Below, in pieces: positions 50,508 to 60,715 of a stretch of 64,000 bases of DNA (the first letter of the stretch is position 1; every line of letters starts with the position of its first letter). This stretch comes from Siccibacter colletis (GTDB taxonomy: Bacteria; Pseudomonadota; Gammaproteobacteria; Enterobacterales; Enterobacteriaceae), in contig NZ_JMSQ01000013.1 of the NCBI RefSeq assembly GCF_000696575.1, positions 1 through 64,000 of the forward strand, in the 5' to 3' direction. Position numbers and translations under genes: made by a program. The notes below the pieces were generated by a model. The model was not told where the DNA came from and did no database searches. It was given only the letters and a program-made list of their open reading frames with translations.

Positions 50508-51812
50508 ATGTCGCTCTGGTTATCTCACCCGCTATGGCTGCCAGGCCTGATCGTTCTTATCACCATCGTTCTCTGGGCTACGTCATTACTGCCTGAGTTT
50601 GTCACCGCGCTGCTGTTTTTCACCGTGGCGATGATGGCGAAAATCGCTCCGCCGGAAATCATCTTCGGTGGTTTTGCCTCCTCGGCGTTCTGGCTGGTGT
50701 TCAGCGGCTTCGTGCTGGGCGTCGCGATCCGTAAGACCGGATTAGCCGATCGCGCGGCACGGGCGATGTCAGCCCGTCTTACGGATTCCTGGCTGCTGAT
50801 GGTGGCAAGCGTGGTGCTGCTGAGCTATGCCCTGGCGTTTGTCATGCCTTCCAATATGGGGCGTATCGCCTTACTGATGCCGGTGGTAGCCGCGATGGCG
50901 CATCGCGCCGGCATCGCAGAGGGTACACGCGCGTGGTTCGGCCTGGCACTGGCAGTGGGGTTCGGCACGTTCCAGCTGTCGGCAACGATTCTGCCCGCCA
51001 ACGTCCCGAATCTGGTGATGAGCGGCGCGGCGGAAGGGTCGTTTGGCATTCACCTCAACTATCTGCCCTATCTGCTGCTGCACACCCCGGTGCTGGGGCT
51101 GCTTAAGGGCGCGATCCTGATTGGCCTGATCTGCTGGTTGTTCCCCGGTAAGCCGACGCCGCCGCGCGAGCTGCCGGTCGCAGAGCCGATGAGCGGAGCC
51201 GAGCTGCGCCTTAGCGCGATGCTGGTGGTGGTGCTGGGTCTGTGGGTGACCGAGAGCCTGCACGGCATCGGCCCGGCGTGGGTCGGGCTGGCGGCCGCGG
51301 TAGTAACGCTCCTGCCACGGGTCGGGTTTATTACCGGCGACGAGTTCGCCACCGGCGTCAATATCCGCACCTGCATCTACGTCGCCGGTATTCTTGGCCT
51401 GGCGACCACGGTGACCCATACCGGCATTGGTCGGGCGGTGGGTGAAGCGCTGCTGGCGGTAATGCCGCTGGATGCAGAGAAGCCCTTCACCAGCTTCGTG
51501 GCCCTGACCGGCATCACGTCGGCGCTGAATTTCATCATGACCGCCAACGGCGTGCCAGCGCTCTATACCACGCTGGCGGAGAGCTTCTCGCAGGCGACCG
51601 GCTTCCCGCTGCTGTCGACCATCATGATTCAGGTGCTGGGGTACTCCACGCCGCTGCTGCCGTACCAGGCGTCGCCGATTGTGGTGGCGATGGCGCTGGG
51701 CGGCGTACCGGCCAGAGCAGGGATGAAGCTGTGTCTGGCGTTAGCGCTGGTGACCTTTGTCGTGTTGCTGCCGCTGGATTACGGCTGGTTCAGGCTGCTG
51801 GGACGACTATAA
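50508..51812 (+). CDS. SLC13/DASS-like anion permease
   Basis: The 434-residue product is a polytopic membrane protein with about 11-12 hydrophobic segments. It resembles the divalent anion:sodium symporter (SLC13/DASS) and related citrate transporter families: two similar halves, each with a hairpin-like SN or TN motif (PSNMGRIALLMPVVAAM in the first half, MTANGVPALYTTL in the second) and ILPANVPNLVMSG before a central basic loop. The substrate cannot be read; dicarboxylates, citrate or sulfate are options. GGAGACAGG precedes the ATG. It is absent from this place in K-12, inserted between cdh and tpiA, 58 nt after cdh and on the same strand. Confidence 0.8.
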   Translation: MSLWLSHPLWLPGLIVLITIVLWATSLLPEFVTALLFFTVAMMAKIAPPEIIFGGFASSAFWLVFSGFVLGVAIRKTGLADRAARAMSARLTDSWLLMVASVVLLSYALAFVMPSNMGRIALLMPVVAAMAHRAGIAEGTRAWFGLALAVGFGTFQLSATILPANVPNLVMSGAAEGSFGIHLNYLPYLLLHTPVLGLLKGAILIGLICWLFPGKPTPPRELPVAEPMSGAELRLSAMLVVVLGLWVTESLHGIGPAWVGLAAAVVTLLPRVGFITGDEFATGVNIRTCIYVAGILGLATTVTHTGIGRAVGEALLAVMPLDAEKPFTSFVALTGITSALNFIMTANGVPALYTTLAESFSQATGFPLLSTIMIQVLGYSTPLLPYQASPIVVAMALGGVPARAGMKLCLALALVTFVVLLPLDYGWFRLLGRL

Positions 51813-51848
51813 AAAAAGCCCGGTCGCGCAAAGGCGTACCGGGCCTGA
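51811..51848 (-). terminator. intrinsic terminator of tpiA
   Basis: Arms GCCCGGT (51818-51824) and ACCGGGC (51838-51844) are followed on the minus strand by seven U residues, just beyond the tpiA stop. The T-run overlaps the SLC13 stop codon, and the hairpin may also slow plus-strand transcription. Confidence 0.88.
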
Positions 51849-51885
51849 TACAGGGCAGCGATGCGCTGCCCTCTGCAACATACGA

Positions 51886-52653
51886 TTAGGCGTTTTTCGC
51901 TTCGGCTGCCGCTTTAACAATTACCGCGAAGGCGTCGGCCTTCAGGGAGGCGCCGCCAACCAGCGCGCCGTCGATGTCCGGCTGGGTGAACAGCTCAGCA
52001 GCGTTTGCCGCGTTTACGGAGCCGCCGTACTGAATGATGACCTGTTCAGCGATTTTCGCATCGGCTTTAGCGATGTGATCGCGAATGAATTTGTGTACCG
52101 CCTGAGCCTGCGCCGGGGTAGCGGATTTGCCGGTACCGATGGCCCATACTGGCTCGTAGGCGATAACCGCGCCTTCGAACGCTGCTGCGCCCTGCGTTTT
52201 CAGCACGGCATCAATCTGACGTGCGCACACTTCTTCGGTTTTACCCGCTTCGTTTTCCGCTTCGGTTTCACCGATGCACAGAACCGGGATCAGACCCTGT
52301 TCTTTCAGCACGGCAAATTTCTTCGCGATGAACTCATCGGATTCCGCGTGGTAAGTACGACGCTCTGAGTGACCGATAATGATGTATTTAGCACCGATAT
52401 CTTTCAGCATCTCAGCAGAGGTTTCGCCGGTAAACGCACCGGACAGGTTTACGTCAACGTTCTGCGCGCCCAGCACGATGTGGCTGCCTGCAACGGCGTG
52501 TTTCGCCTGATCCAGGTACAGCGCCGGCGGTGCAATAGAGACGCCGCAGCCCGTCACGCCAGACAGCTCGTTACGCAGGCCAGCGATCAGTTCGTTGACC
52601 ATGTGGCGGCTGCCGTTGAGTTTCCAGTTACCCATCACAAGAGGATGTCGCAT
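51886..52653 (-). CDS. tpiA: triosephosphate isomerase
   Basis: TpiA interconverts dihydroxyacetone phosphate and glyceraldehyde 3-phosphate. The start [19 protein letters not shown] gives 255 residues as in K-12; 19 in-frame codons upstream are not conserved. Catalytic residues are Lys in GNWKLNGS, His in [11 protein letters not shown] and Glu in [16 protein letters not shown], and the phosphate loop [11 protein letters not shown] is present. It is the standard TIM barrel. Confidence 0.99.
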   Translation of the reverse strand: MRHPLVMGNWKLNGSRHMVNELIAGLRNELSGVTGCGVSIAPPALYLDQAKHAVAGSHIVLGAQNVDVNLSGAFTGETSAEMLKDIGAKYIIIGHSERRTYHAESDEFIAKKFAVLKEQGLIPVLCIGETEAENEAGKTEEVCARQIDAVLKTQGAAAFEGAVIAYEPVWAIGTGKSATPAQAQAVHKFIRDHIAKADAKIAEQVIIQYGGSVNAANAAELFTQPDIDGALVGGASLKADAFAVIVKAAAEAKNA

Positions 52654-52760
52654 TTTAATTCTCCACGCGGTGAAGCGGATTAAGGAATATCGCTGCCTGT
52701 CTGGCAGCATGGACTGTCATTCAGTATAGAGATTTGCGCCGTCGAAGGCTTTGCTTTTTG

Positions 52761-53360
52761 TCATTTATTGTTAGCGTCGCTCGCGTCAGATAACGCCAGC
52801 TTAATCGGTTCAACGGCGAGAGTTAGCCCCTTTTCGCCGTTATCTGCCACCACATAGCGGATCGCGCCTTCTGACTTCTGGTAATAGCGCTTCGACTTAC
52901 TTTCACTGAGCAGGGTAGTAAGGCGTTCCATGCTCTGTTTTTCCGTGATGCCGGGCGTGAAGGCCCTCAGCAATGCTGCCATCCACGCCATCGCTTTGGC
53001 TTTCGCCGCTTTCTGCTCCGGCCCCTGAATCGGCAGCCAGGTGATCTGCATACTTTTGATTTTCAGCGTGCCGCGCTCCAGCGCCGTAGAGGCGTAGAGA
53101 TTTTCATTAATCTTGGTCGCCGCCCGGGTGAGGGTAATTTTGTCGCGGCTGGAGACAATGGCGCGAAATTCGTTCAGCGTCATGCCGGGGTTATCGGCAT
53201 TAAACTTCTCGCGAAACTGGGTGATAGTCAGATCGAAGGTGGGTGAACCGGGCAGCAGGTAGGGCGCCGTGGGCGCTACCACCGGCTCCTCCGCCAGGGC
53301 CGTCTGACACAGCGTAACAGGTAGTAAAAACAGCAATAGCGTGAGTAATACGTGGTTCAT
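52761..53360 (-). CDS. yiiQ: DUF1454 family periplasmic protein YiiQ
   Basis: YiiQ is an enterobacterial DUF1454 protein of unknown function. The start MNHVLLTLLLFLLPVTLCQT at 53360 gives 199 residues, equal to K-12, with a signal peptide cut near ALA-EEP; 38 more in-frame codons upstream overlap the yiiR promoter region and are not believed. Conserved parts are APYLLPGSPTFDLTITQFRE, INENLYASTALERGTLKIK and IRYVVADNGEKGLTLAVEPI. It is divergent from yiiR. Confidence 0.93.
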   Translation of the reverse strand: MNHVLLTLLLFLLPVTLCQTALAEEPVVAPTAPYLLPGSPTFDLTITQFREKFNADNPGMTLNEFRAIVSSRDKITLTRAATKINENLYASTALERGTLKIKSMQITWLPIQGPEQKAAKAKAMAWMAALLRAFTPGITEKQSMERLTTLLSESKSKRYYQKSEGAIRYVVADNGEKGLTLAVEPIKLALSDASDANNK

Positions 53361-53474
53361 TAACAGCCGCTCCCGGTAACTCAGGGTATCGATTAAAACG
53401 GTATCAGGCTGGCTTGTCAAAACCTGGCGTTCACGGTGTACACTACGCGGCATCGTGGTAATCAGGGTGGACAC

Positions 53475-53894
53475 ATGACTCTCCAGCAGTGGTTATTTTC
53501 AATAAAAGGGCGTATCGGACGCCGTGATTTCTGGATCTGGATGGCGCTGTGGGTGGTAGCGATGCTGCTGCTGTTCGTGCTGGCGGACCGGGAATGGGTC
53601 ACCAGCCAGAGCGCGGCATTTATGCTGGTGTGCCTGCTGTGGCCCACCGCGGCGGTGGTGGTGAAGCGGCTGCACGATCGCGGGCGCTCAGGGCTCTGGG
53701 CGCTGCTGATGATCCTCGCCTGGATGCTGTTCGCCGGCAACTGGGTAATGCTGGAAGGCCTCTGGCGCTGGGGCGTCGGGACGCTGGTGCCGACCATCAT
53801 CATGGTGCTGATTATTCTCGACCTGGGCGCGTTTCCCGGCACCCCAGGTGAGAACAAGTACGGCAACGCGACCCTTGAGGTGAAATACCGCTGA
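53475..53894 (+). CDS. yiiR: DUF805 inner-membrane protein YiiR
   Basis: The 139-residue product MTLQQWLFSIKGRIGRRDFW is a DUF805 protein with about four membrane segments and the family motif VKRLHDRGRSGLWALLM. It matches K-12 YiiR over most of its length but ends a few residues earlier (EVKYR). Function unknown. It is divergent from yiiQ and its stop is only 1 nt away from the convergent fpr stop. A second DUF805 gene is at 45572-45919. Confidence 0.93.
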   Translation: MTLQQWLFSIKGRIGRRDFWIWMALWVVAMLLLFVLADREWVTSQSAAFMLVCLLWPTAAVVVKRLHDRGRSGLWALLMILAWMLFAGNWVMLEGLWRWGVGTLVPTIIMVLIILDLGAFPGTPGENKYGNATLEVKYR

Positions 53895-53895
53895 G

Positions 53896-54642
53896 TTACC
53901 AGTAGTGCTCCGCCGTCATATGGCCCGGACGGCGGCGCAGGTGCTTTGTCATCTGACGATTCTCTTTCAGCAGCTGCTGGGTGTCGCGCACCATCTGCGG
54001 ATTGCCACACAGCATGACGTGGCTGTTCTCTGTAGTCATCGTCAGGCCCACCGCCTGTTCCAGCTCGCCGCTGTCAATCAGCGCCGGCACGCGCCCGGTC
54101 AGCGAACCTGACACCGTTTCGCGGCTCACCACGGTCTGGATGCGCAGTTTCCCGGCATAACGCTCCTGGAGCTCCAGCATTAACGGCAGATAGCTCAGAT
54201 CTGCCGCATAGCGCACCGCGTGCACCAGCACCAGATGGTTGAAACGCTCCAGGCCAACGCCCTCTTGCAAAATCGACAGGTAAGGCCCGATAGCGGTGCC
54301 GGTAGCCAGCATCCACAGGGTATCGCAGTCCGGCACTTCATCCAGCACGAAGAACCCGGCCGCGTCGCTGACCACCATCAACTCGTCGCCCGGCTGCATG
54401 GCATGCAGACGTGGACTCAGCTTGCCCTCCGGGACGTTCACCAGGTAGAACTCCAGGTTTTCATTACCAGGCGCGTTCACATAAGAGTAAGCACGCTGCA
54501 CGCGCTCCCCGTCGATCTCAAGGCCCAGCTTGGTAAACTGCCCGGCGGTGAAGGGTTTGATCGGGGCGTGAACCGTGAGGCTGAAAAGCGAATCGGTCCA
54601 GTGCTGAATCTGTGTGACTTTACCTGTTACCCAGTCTGCCAT
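53896..54642 (-). CDS. fpr: ferredoxin/flavodoxin-NADP+ reductase Fpr
   Basis: Fpr transfers electrons from NADPH to flavodoxin and ferredoxin for radical-SAM and other reductive reactions, and is a SoxRS target in E. coli. The start MADWVTGKVTQIQHWTDSLF gives 248 residues as in K-12. FAD-binding motif RAYSYVNAPG, NADPH-binding WMLATGTAIGPYLSIL and the C-terminal tryptophan (TAEHYW) that stacks on FAD are visible. It lies between yiiR and glpX. Confidence 0.98.
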   Translation of the reverse strand: MADWVTGKVTQIQHWTDSLFSLTVHAPIKPFTAGQFTKLGLEIDGERVQRAYSYVNAPGNENLEFYLVNVPEGKLSPRLHAMQPGDELMVVSDAAGFFVLDEVPDCDTLWMLATGTAIGPYLSILQEGVGLERFNHLVLVHAVRYAADLSYLPLMLELQERYAGKLRIQTVVSRETVSGSLTGRVPALIDSGELEQAVGLTMTTENSHVMLCGNPQMVRDTQQLLKENRQMTKHLRRRPGHMTAEHYW

Positions 54643-54735
54643 GTTCCACTCCTGTCTTTGCTTTGCATTATCTTCGCCAGGTCGGTACGGCATTTCCAGC
54701 CCGGGCGGGCCGGAAAGCTCAATCAGACAAATTTT

Positions 54736-55746
54736 TCAGAGGATGTGAGCCTGCACGTTGACGTCTTTGCGGTCGAGATAGTGAATCGACTGGATGCGGC
54801 GAATGGTGCGTGATTTACCGCGAATCAGCAGCGTCTCGGTGGTGGCGATGTTGCCTTTGCGCGTGATGCCGTCCAGCAGATCGCCTTTGGTGATCCCGGT
54901 GGCGGAGAAGATCACGTTATCGTTACGCGCCATCTCTTCGAGGCGCAGCACCTTATCGGCTTCGATACCCATCGCTTTGCAGCGTTCCAGCTCGGTTTCA
55001 CCGATACGACGGTTCTCCTCGCTGTCGCCCTTCACCTGATGACGCGCCAGCAGTCGGCCCTGCATATCGCCATCCAGCGCACGGATCACCGCGGCCGACA
55101 CCACGCCTTCCGGCGCGCCGCCGATGCCGTAGAGCACGTCCACTTCGCTGTCCGGCATGCAGGTGAGGATGGAAGCCGCCACATCGCCATCGGGGATAGC
55201 AAACACGCGCACCCCGAGCTGCTGCATCTCGCTGATCACCGCATCGTGACGCGGTTTTGCGAGAATGGTCACCGTCAGCTCGCTCAGCGACTTATCGAGC
55301 GCACGGGCAATGTTACGCAGGTTATCGGCGAGCGGCAGACTGAGGTCGATGACGCCTTTCGCGCCCGGTCCGACAATCAGCTTTTCCATGTACATGTCCG
55401 GCGCGTTGAGGAAGGTGCCTTTATCGCCCACCGCCAGCACCGCCAGCGCGTTCGCCTGGCCCATTGCCGTCATGCGCGTGCCTTCGATCGGATCAACGGC
55501 GATATCCACCGCATCACCTTTCCCGGTACCGACCTGCTCGCCGATATAGAGCATCGGCGCTTCATCGATCTCGCCTTCACCAATGACGATACGTCCGTCG
55601 ATATCGATCTGATTCAGCACGATACGCATGGCGTGTACCGCTGCGCCGTCGGCGGTGTTTTTATCACCGCGGCCCAGCCATTTGTAGCCGGCAAGGGCAG
55701 CGGCTTCGGTTACCCGGGAAAATTCGATGGCAAGTTCTCGTTTCAT
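54736..55746 (-). CDS. glpX: fructose-1,6-bisphosphatase class II GlpX
   Basis: GlpX hydrolyses fructose 1,6-bisphosphate in gluconeogenesis, using Mn2+. The 336-residue product has the lithium-sensitive phosphatase motifs IGEGEIDEAPMLYIGE and DPIEGTRMTAMGQANAL, and FSATGITKGDLLDG near the end. It is the third gene of glpFKX; 156 nt with a GC-rich hairpin separate it from glpK, so it may be less strongly expressed than glpF and glpK. Confidence 0.98.
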   Translation of the reverse strand: MKRELAIEFSRVTEAAALAGYKWLGRGDKNTADGAAVHAMRIVLNQIDIDGRIVIGEGEIDEAPMLYIGEQVGTGKGDAVDIAVDPIEGTRMTAMGQANALAVLAVGDKGTFLNAPDMYMEKLIVGPGAKGVIDLSLPLADNLRNIARALDKSLSELTVTILAKPRHDAVISEMQQLGVRVFAIPDGDVAASILTCMPDSEVDVLYGIGGAPEGVVSAAVIRALDGDMQGRLLARHQVKGDSEENRRIGETELERCKAMGIEADKVLRLEEMARNDNVIFSATGITKGDLLDGITRKGNIATTETLLIRGKSRTIRRIQSIHYLDRKDVNVQAHIL

Positions 55747-55866
55747 AACAGGCTCGTACAGTCAAAAGGAGTTGTGCGAAGTTTACCACAGAGTGGCGGA
55801 GGCAGTTTGCTGCGGCCCAGGCGGGGATACGAAGGAAAAACGGAAGGAGGCGGGAAAGGGAAAAAT

Positions 55867-55889
55867 CCCCTCTCCCGAGGGGAGAGGGG
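55867..55889. repeat. GC-rich palindrome between glpK and glpX
   Basis: CCCCTCTCC and GGAGAGGGG (9-bp arms, 5-nt loop) are followed by CAGGGTGAGGG. Similar CCCTCTCC...GGAGAGGG...GGGTGAGGG sequences occur many times between genes in enterobacterial genomes. It lies 13 nt beyond the glpK stop. A purine-rich stretch (GGAAGGAGGCGGGAAAGGG) adjoins it. There is no clean T-run. Confidence 0.65.
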
Positions 55890-55902
55890 CAGGGTGAGGG
55901 AA

Positions 55903-57429
<1,527 letters not shown>

Positions 57430-57438
57430 TCAGTTTCA

Positions 57439-58281
57439 TTACAGCGAAGCATTGCGATGTTCAGCGCGGGCCGCTTTTTTCTCAACGACCTGCTCGGCAG
57501 ACGGCAAGTGACGCCCAATCAGCTTACGATAGCCGAACGCACCGAGCGCTGCACCCACCACCGGACCAAACAGCGGCACCAGGAAGTAAGGGATATCGCG
57601 CCCGCCGGTAAAGGCAACGTTGCCCCAGCCTGCCAGCCAGGCGAAGGTTTTCGGGCCGAGATCGCGCGCCGGGTTCATGGCGAAGCCGGTCAGCGGACCC
57701 ATCGCGCCACCGATAATGGCAATCAACAGTCCCACCAGCAGCGGAGCCATCGGGCCACGCGGCAGACCGTTACCGTTATCGTTCAGTGCCAGAATCACGC
57801 CCATCAGCACAGCGGTGATCACCATTTCAACGGCGAACGCCTGGCCAAAGTTGAGCAGCGGATTCGGGTAGGTGGAGAAAATACCTGCCAGTTCGAGACT
57901 CTCTACGCTGCCGCGCACCATCTGGTGAGTCAGTTCGTAGTCGTAAAAAAGATTGTAATAAAGCCCGTAAACTAACGCCGCTGCGCAAAAGGCGCCGGCA
58001 AATTGTGCAATGATAAAAGGAACAACTTTGCGTTTGTCGAAGCCGACAAACAGCCATAAGGCGATAGTGACCGCCGGGTTAAGATGCGCACCAGACACAC
58101 CCGCAGTCAGGTAAATGGCCATCGCCACCCCTAATCCCCAGATGATACTGATTTCCCACTGACCGAAAGCAGCACCGGCGACTTTCAATGCAGCGACACA
58201 TCCCACGCCGAAGAAAATCAACAACCCGGTACCGAGAAATTCGGCGATGCACTGACCTTTTAAGGTTGGAGTTTGACTCAT
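57439..58281 (-). CDS. glpF: glycerol facilitator GlpF
   Basis: GlpF is an aquaglyceroporin channel for glycerol in the inner membrane. The 280-residue product has six transmembrane helices and two half-helices. The NPA motifs are HLNPAVTIALW and MNPARDLGPKTFAWL, the second followed by the Asp typical of glycerol channels. It is the first gene of glpFKX, with GlpR-type operator sequences upstream. Confidence 0.98.
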   Translation of the reverse strand: MSQTPTLKGQCIAEFLGTGLLIFFGVGCVAALKVAGAAFGQWEISIIWGLGVAMAIYLTAGVSGAHLNPAVTIALWLFVGFDKRKVVPFIIAQFAGAFCAAALVYGLYYNLFYDYELTHQMVRGSVESLELAGIFSTYPNPLLNFGQAFAVEMVITAVLMGVILALNDNGNGLPRGPMAPLLVGLLIAIIGGAMGPLTGFAMNPARDLGPKTFAWLAGWGNVAFTGGRDIPYFLVPLFGPVVGAALGAFGYRKLIGRHLPSAEQVVEKKAARAEHRNASL

Positions 58282-58705
58282 ATTCGGGTCCTGAAGGCAA
58301 AATGAAGGATTATTGTTAGCAAGGCGTCAACGACGCTCATGATGTCGTGTAGACATCGTGTTAATTTATCGTTAACGAACAAAAACGAGAAATATCGAAC
58401 GTTAAATGTGTGTGTTGCGTCAAGAAAATGAGCGTTTTCGCGCTCCCGGACTGGACAAATGCGCAACGAAACGGATCGAAAGCGTACAAAATGTTAACGA
58501 AAACAATAACAATCTAACGGGAAATCGGCGCGGCGCATTCAGCATTGACTGAAAAATGTTGCAAACCGCTAACAGCGCGGCTTGCCGCTGGACAGTGACA
58601 GCTGCGCTCCCTACAATCGGGACTATTGCGCAGAGCATCCATTCATTAAGGCGTTGCCGGGCATTCAGGACGTGTGGCGCTTTGCAATTCAGGAGAGGTA
58701 CGACG
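58282..58705. other. glpF-zapB divergent intergenic region
   Basis: This 424-nt region separates divergent glpF and zapB. Near glpF it holds GlpR operator-like sequences (58364-58402) and a short palindrome GATGTC-GTGTA-GACATC at 58341-58357. AT-rich DNA with several AACGAAA/AACAA stretches fills the middle (58420-58520). The zapB end has AGGAGAGG before its ATG. No coding sequence is supported. Confidence 0.55.
58364..58402. promoter_or_regulatory. GlpR operator sites for glpFKX
   Basis: ATTTATCGTT followed by AACGAACAAA (58364-58383) matches the GlpR consensus WATKTTCGWT-AWCGAACATW at 17 of 20 positions by eye. A second good half-site ATCGAACGTT is at 58393-58402. They lie 83 to 121 nt upstream of glpF. 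Repression relieved by glycerol 3-phosphate is known in E. coli. Confidence 0.7.
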
Positions 58706-58945
58706 ATGTCATTTGAAGTGTTTGAGAAACTGGAAGCGAAAGTACAGCAGGCGGTCGATACCATCACGCTGCTGCAGATGGAAATTGAAGAGCTGAAAGA
58801 GAAAAACAACAGCCTGGCGCAGGATGTCCAGAACGCGCAAGGCAGCCGCGAAGCGCTGGAGCAGGAAAACCACCAGCTGCGCGAACAGCAGCACGTGTGG
58901 CAGGAGCGCCTGCAGGCACTGCTGGGCAGAATGGAAGAGGTTTAA
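58706..58945 (+). CDS. zapB: cell-division protein ZapB
   Basis: ZapB is a short, cytoplasmic coiled-coil protein that bridges ZapA-FtsZ to the chromosome-binding MatP and helps Z-ring assembly. The start [20 protein letters not shown] at 58706, preceded by AGGAGAGG, gives 79 residues. Nearly the whole protein is a heptad coiled coil ([20 protein letters not shown]), ending in the conserved [15 protein letters not shown]. Fifty in-frame codons upstream are not conserved. Confidence 0.97.
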   Translation: MSFEVFEKLEAKVQQAVDTITLLQMEIEELKEKNNSLAQDVQNAQGSREALEQENHQLREQQHVWQERLQALLGRMEEV

Positions 58946-58950
58946 TTTCC

Positions 58951-59068
58951 CGTCATCTTTCGCGCCGTAGCGGCGTTGGCTGCGCGCATTCACCCCAGTC
59001 ACATAGTTGTCTATGTTCCTGGGGATTCATTCGCTTGCCGCCTTGCTACAACACGAAAGCTTTAGGGA
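58951..59068. repeat. enterobacterial intergenic palindromic repeat
   Basis: About 118 nt between zapB and rraA form an imperfect palindrome centred near 59010: GCATTCACCCCAGTCACATAG pairs (with mismatches) with CTATGTTCCTGGGGATTCATTC; I give them here as ATTCACCCCAG...ACATAG and CTATGT...CTGGGGATTCAT. The flanks CGTCATCTTTC and ACACGAAAGCTTTAGGG are also typical. The pattern GTTGGCTGCG-CACCCCAGTCAC-CTGGGGATTCATTC-TTGCCGCCTT belongs to a repeat scattered in Enterobacterales genomes. It is noncoding. Confidence 0.75.
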
Positions 59069-59088
59069 AACAGAGCCAGAACGATCGG

Positions 59089-59122
59089 GCCGGGTAAGGC
59101 AGCATCGCCACCCGGCTTTTTT
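59089..59122. terminator. terminator between zapB and rraA
   Basis: Arms GCCGGGT (59089-59095) and ACCCGGC (59110-59116) enclose a 14-nt loop containing a smaller stem, followed by six T residues on the plus strand. It ends zapB transcripts and touches the end of convergent rraA. Confidence 0.85.
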
Positions 59123-59123
59123 A

Positions 59124-59609
59124 TTACTCGATATCCAGCGGATCTTCGGAAAGGATGATGCCGGTGTTGTCGGCATAGAGGTGGTCACCAGAGAAGAAGG
59201 TGACGCCGCCGAAATTAACGCGCACGTCGCTTTCGCCGATACCTTCACCCGCCGCGCCTGCCGGAATGGCGGCAATGGCCTGAATACCCAGGTCCAGGTC
59301 TTCGAGGTCGTCCACCTGACGCACCGCGCCGTAAACCACCAGACCTTCCCATTCGTTTTGTACCGCCAGACGGGCCAGGTCAGCGTCAATCAGCGCGCGT
59401 CGCACCGAGCCGCCGCCGTCCACGAGCAGAACGCGCCCGCGGCCATTCTCTTCGAGGAGTTCGTACAGCAACCCGTTATCCTCAAAACATTTCACCGTGG
59501 TGATTTGTCCGCCAAACGACGACCGTCCGCCAAAGTTGGAGAACAGGGGTTCCACGACGTTAACATCTTCATGGTAGATGTCACAGAGCTCGGAAGTATC
59601 GTATTTCAT
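59124..59609 (-). CDS. rraA: ribonuclease E activity regulator RraA
   Basis: RraA binds the C-terminal part of RNase E and lowers its activity, changing mRNA decay. The start [20 protein letters not shown] at 59609 gives 161 residues as in K-12; eight further in-frame codons upstream are possible. Conserved segments are [37 protein letters not shown] and [18 protein letters not shown]. It follows menA by 92 nt on the same strand. Confidence 0.97.
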   Translation of the reverse strand: MKYDTSELCDIYHEDVNVVEPLFSNFGGRSSFGGQITTVKCFEDNGLLYELLEENGRGRVLLVDGGGSVRRALIDADLARLAVQNEWEGLVVYGAVRQVDDLEDLDLGIQAIAAIPAGAAGEGIGESDVRVNFGGVTFFSGDHLYADNTGIILSEDPLDIE

Positions 59610-59701
59610 AGGCTTAAGGTTCAGTTGCTGCATGGACTGTCAGTATATCGCCTAATCCGGACTGTTGGCAAAATCATCAATTGTTAATTGATATGAATCA
59701 G

Positions 59702-60631
59702 CTAAAAACGCAGCTGGCTGAGCACAATCCCAAAAGAAAACAGCAGATTAGCCAGCAGTGCCGCTTTTACCGTGCGCTCCAGCATGGGGCGCATCGCCAG
59801 CGGGGTGGTTTCGCGCAACACATACCGCGCCTGACGCAGCAGCATCGGCGCACTCAGCAGGAACAGCCATCCCCACGGGCTTTGCAGCCAGAAGAGGGTA
59901 AACAGGGCAAAACAGATCAGCGTGCCAGCCAGCAGCCCGGCGTGATAGCGCCGCGCCGCCGTCGGGCCGAGGCGCACGGCCAGGGTGTTTTTCCCGTTGG
60001 CGCGATCGCTTTCGATATCGCGCAGGTTATTGATATTCAGTACCGCCGCAGCGAGCAGCCCGCATCCGGTCGCAGGCAAAAATACTGCGGCAATCAGCGT
60101 ATGCGCCTGCAGATACCAGGTTCCCGCCACGCTTAACCAGCCGAAGAAAACCAGCACGGAAATATCGCCCAGTCCCATGTAGCCGTAAGGGCGCGTGCCC
60201 ACGGTATAGGTGATGGCTGCAACGATCGCCAGTACGCCCAGCAGCAGAAAGCCTGCAACGTCTGCCAGCGTGCGGCAGGCAACCGCCACCAGCGCCAGCC
60301 CAAATGCGCAGGTGAGGACGATAGTCGCCACCAGGGCACGTTTCATCTGGGTCTGGCTGATAACGCCTTTCTGCATACCGCGCAGCGGGCCGATGCGATC
60401 GGGTTTATCGCTGCCCTTCACGGCATCGCCATAGTCATTGGCAAGGTTAGAGAGAATTTGCAGCAGACCGGCGGTCAGCAGGGCCAGCAGCGCAATGAGC
60501 GGATCGAACACACCCTGCCAGAAGGCCAGTGCGGAACCCACCACGACGGAGGCGAAGGCAAGGGGTAAAGTACGGGGGCGCAGGCTTTCCAGCCAGGCCT
60601 GACGACGACTTACAGCATGTGTATCTGTCAT
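59702..60631 (-). CDS. menA: 1,4-dihydroxy-2-naphthoate polyprenyltransferase MenA
   Basis: MenA prenylates 1,4-dihydroxy-2-naphthoate to demethylmenaquinol in the inner membrane, needed for anaerobic respiration. The 309-residue product is a UbiA-superfamily protein with about eight or nine membrane helices. The two Asp-rich motifs are NLANDYGDAVKGSD and NLRDIESDRANGKNTLAVRLG. The length is one residue more than K-12. It lies between hslU and rraA. Confidence 0.97.
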   Translation of the reverse strand: MTDTHAVSRRQAWLESLRPRTLPLAFASVVVGSALAFWQGVFDPLIALLALLTAGLLQILSNLANDYGDAVKGSDKPDRIGPLRGMQKGVISQTQMKRALVATIVLTCAFGLALVAVACRTLADVAGFLLLGVLAIVAAITYTVGTRPYGYMGLGDISVLVFFGWLSVAGTWYLQAHTLIAAVFLPATGCGLLAAAVLNINNLRDIESDRANGKNTLAVRLGPTAARRYHAGLLAGTLICFALFTLFWLQSPWGWLFLLSAPMLLRQARYVLRETTPLAMRPMLERTVKAALLANLLFSFGIVLSQLRF

Positions 60632-60715
60632 AAAGTTGCCAAATAAAATGGGGGCCGACGCTGCTGGCAGTATCGAAAGCCCCCATCAAAAGTGATGAAT
60701 ATGCTCAGGCCGCGA

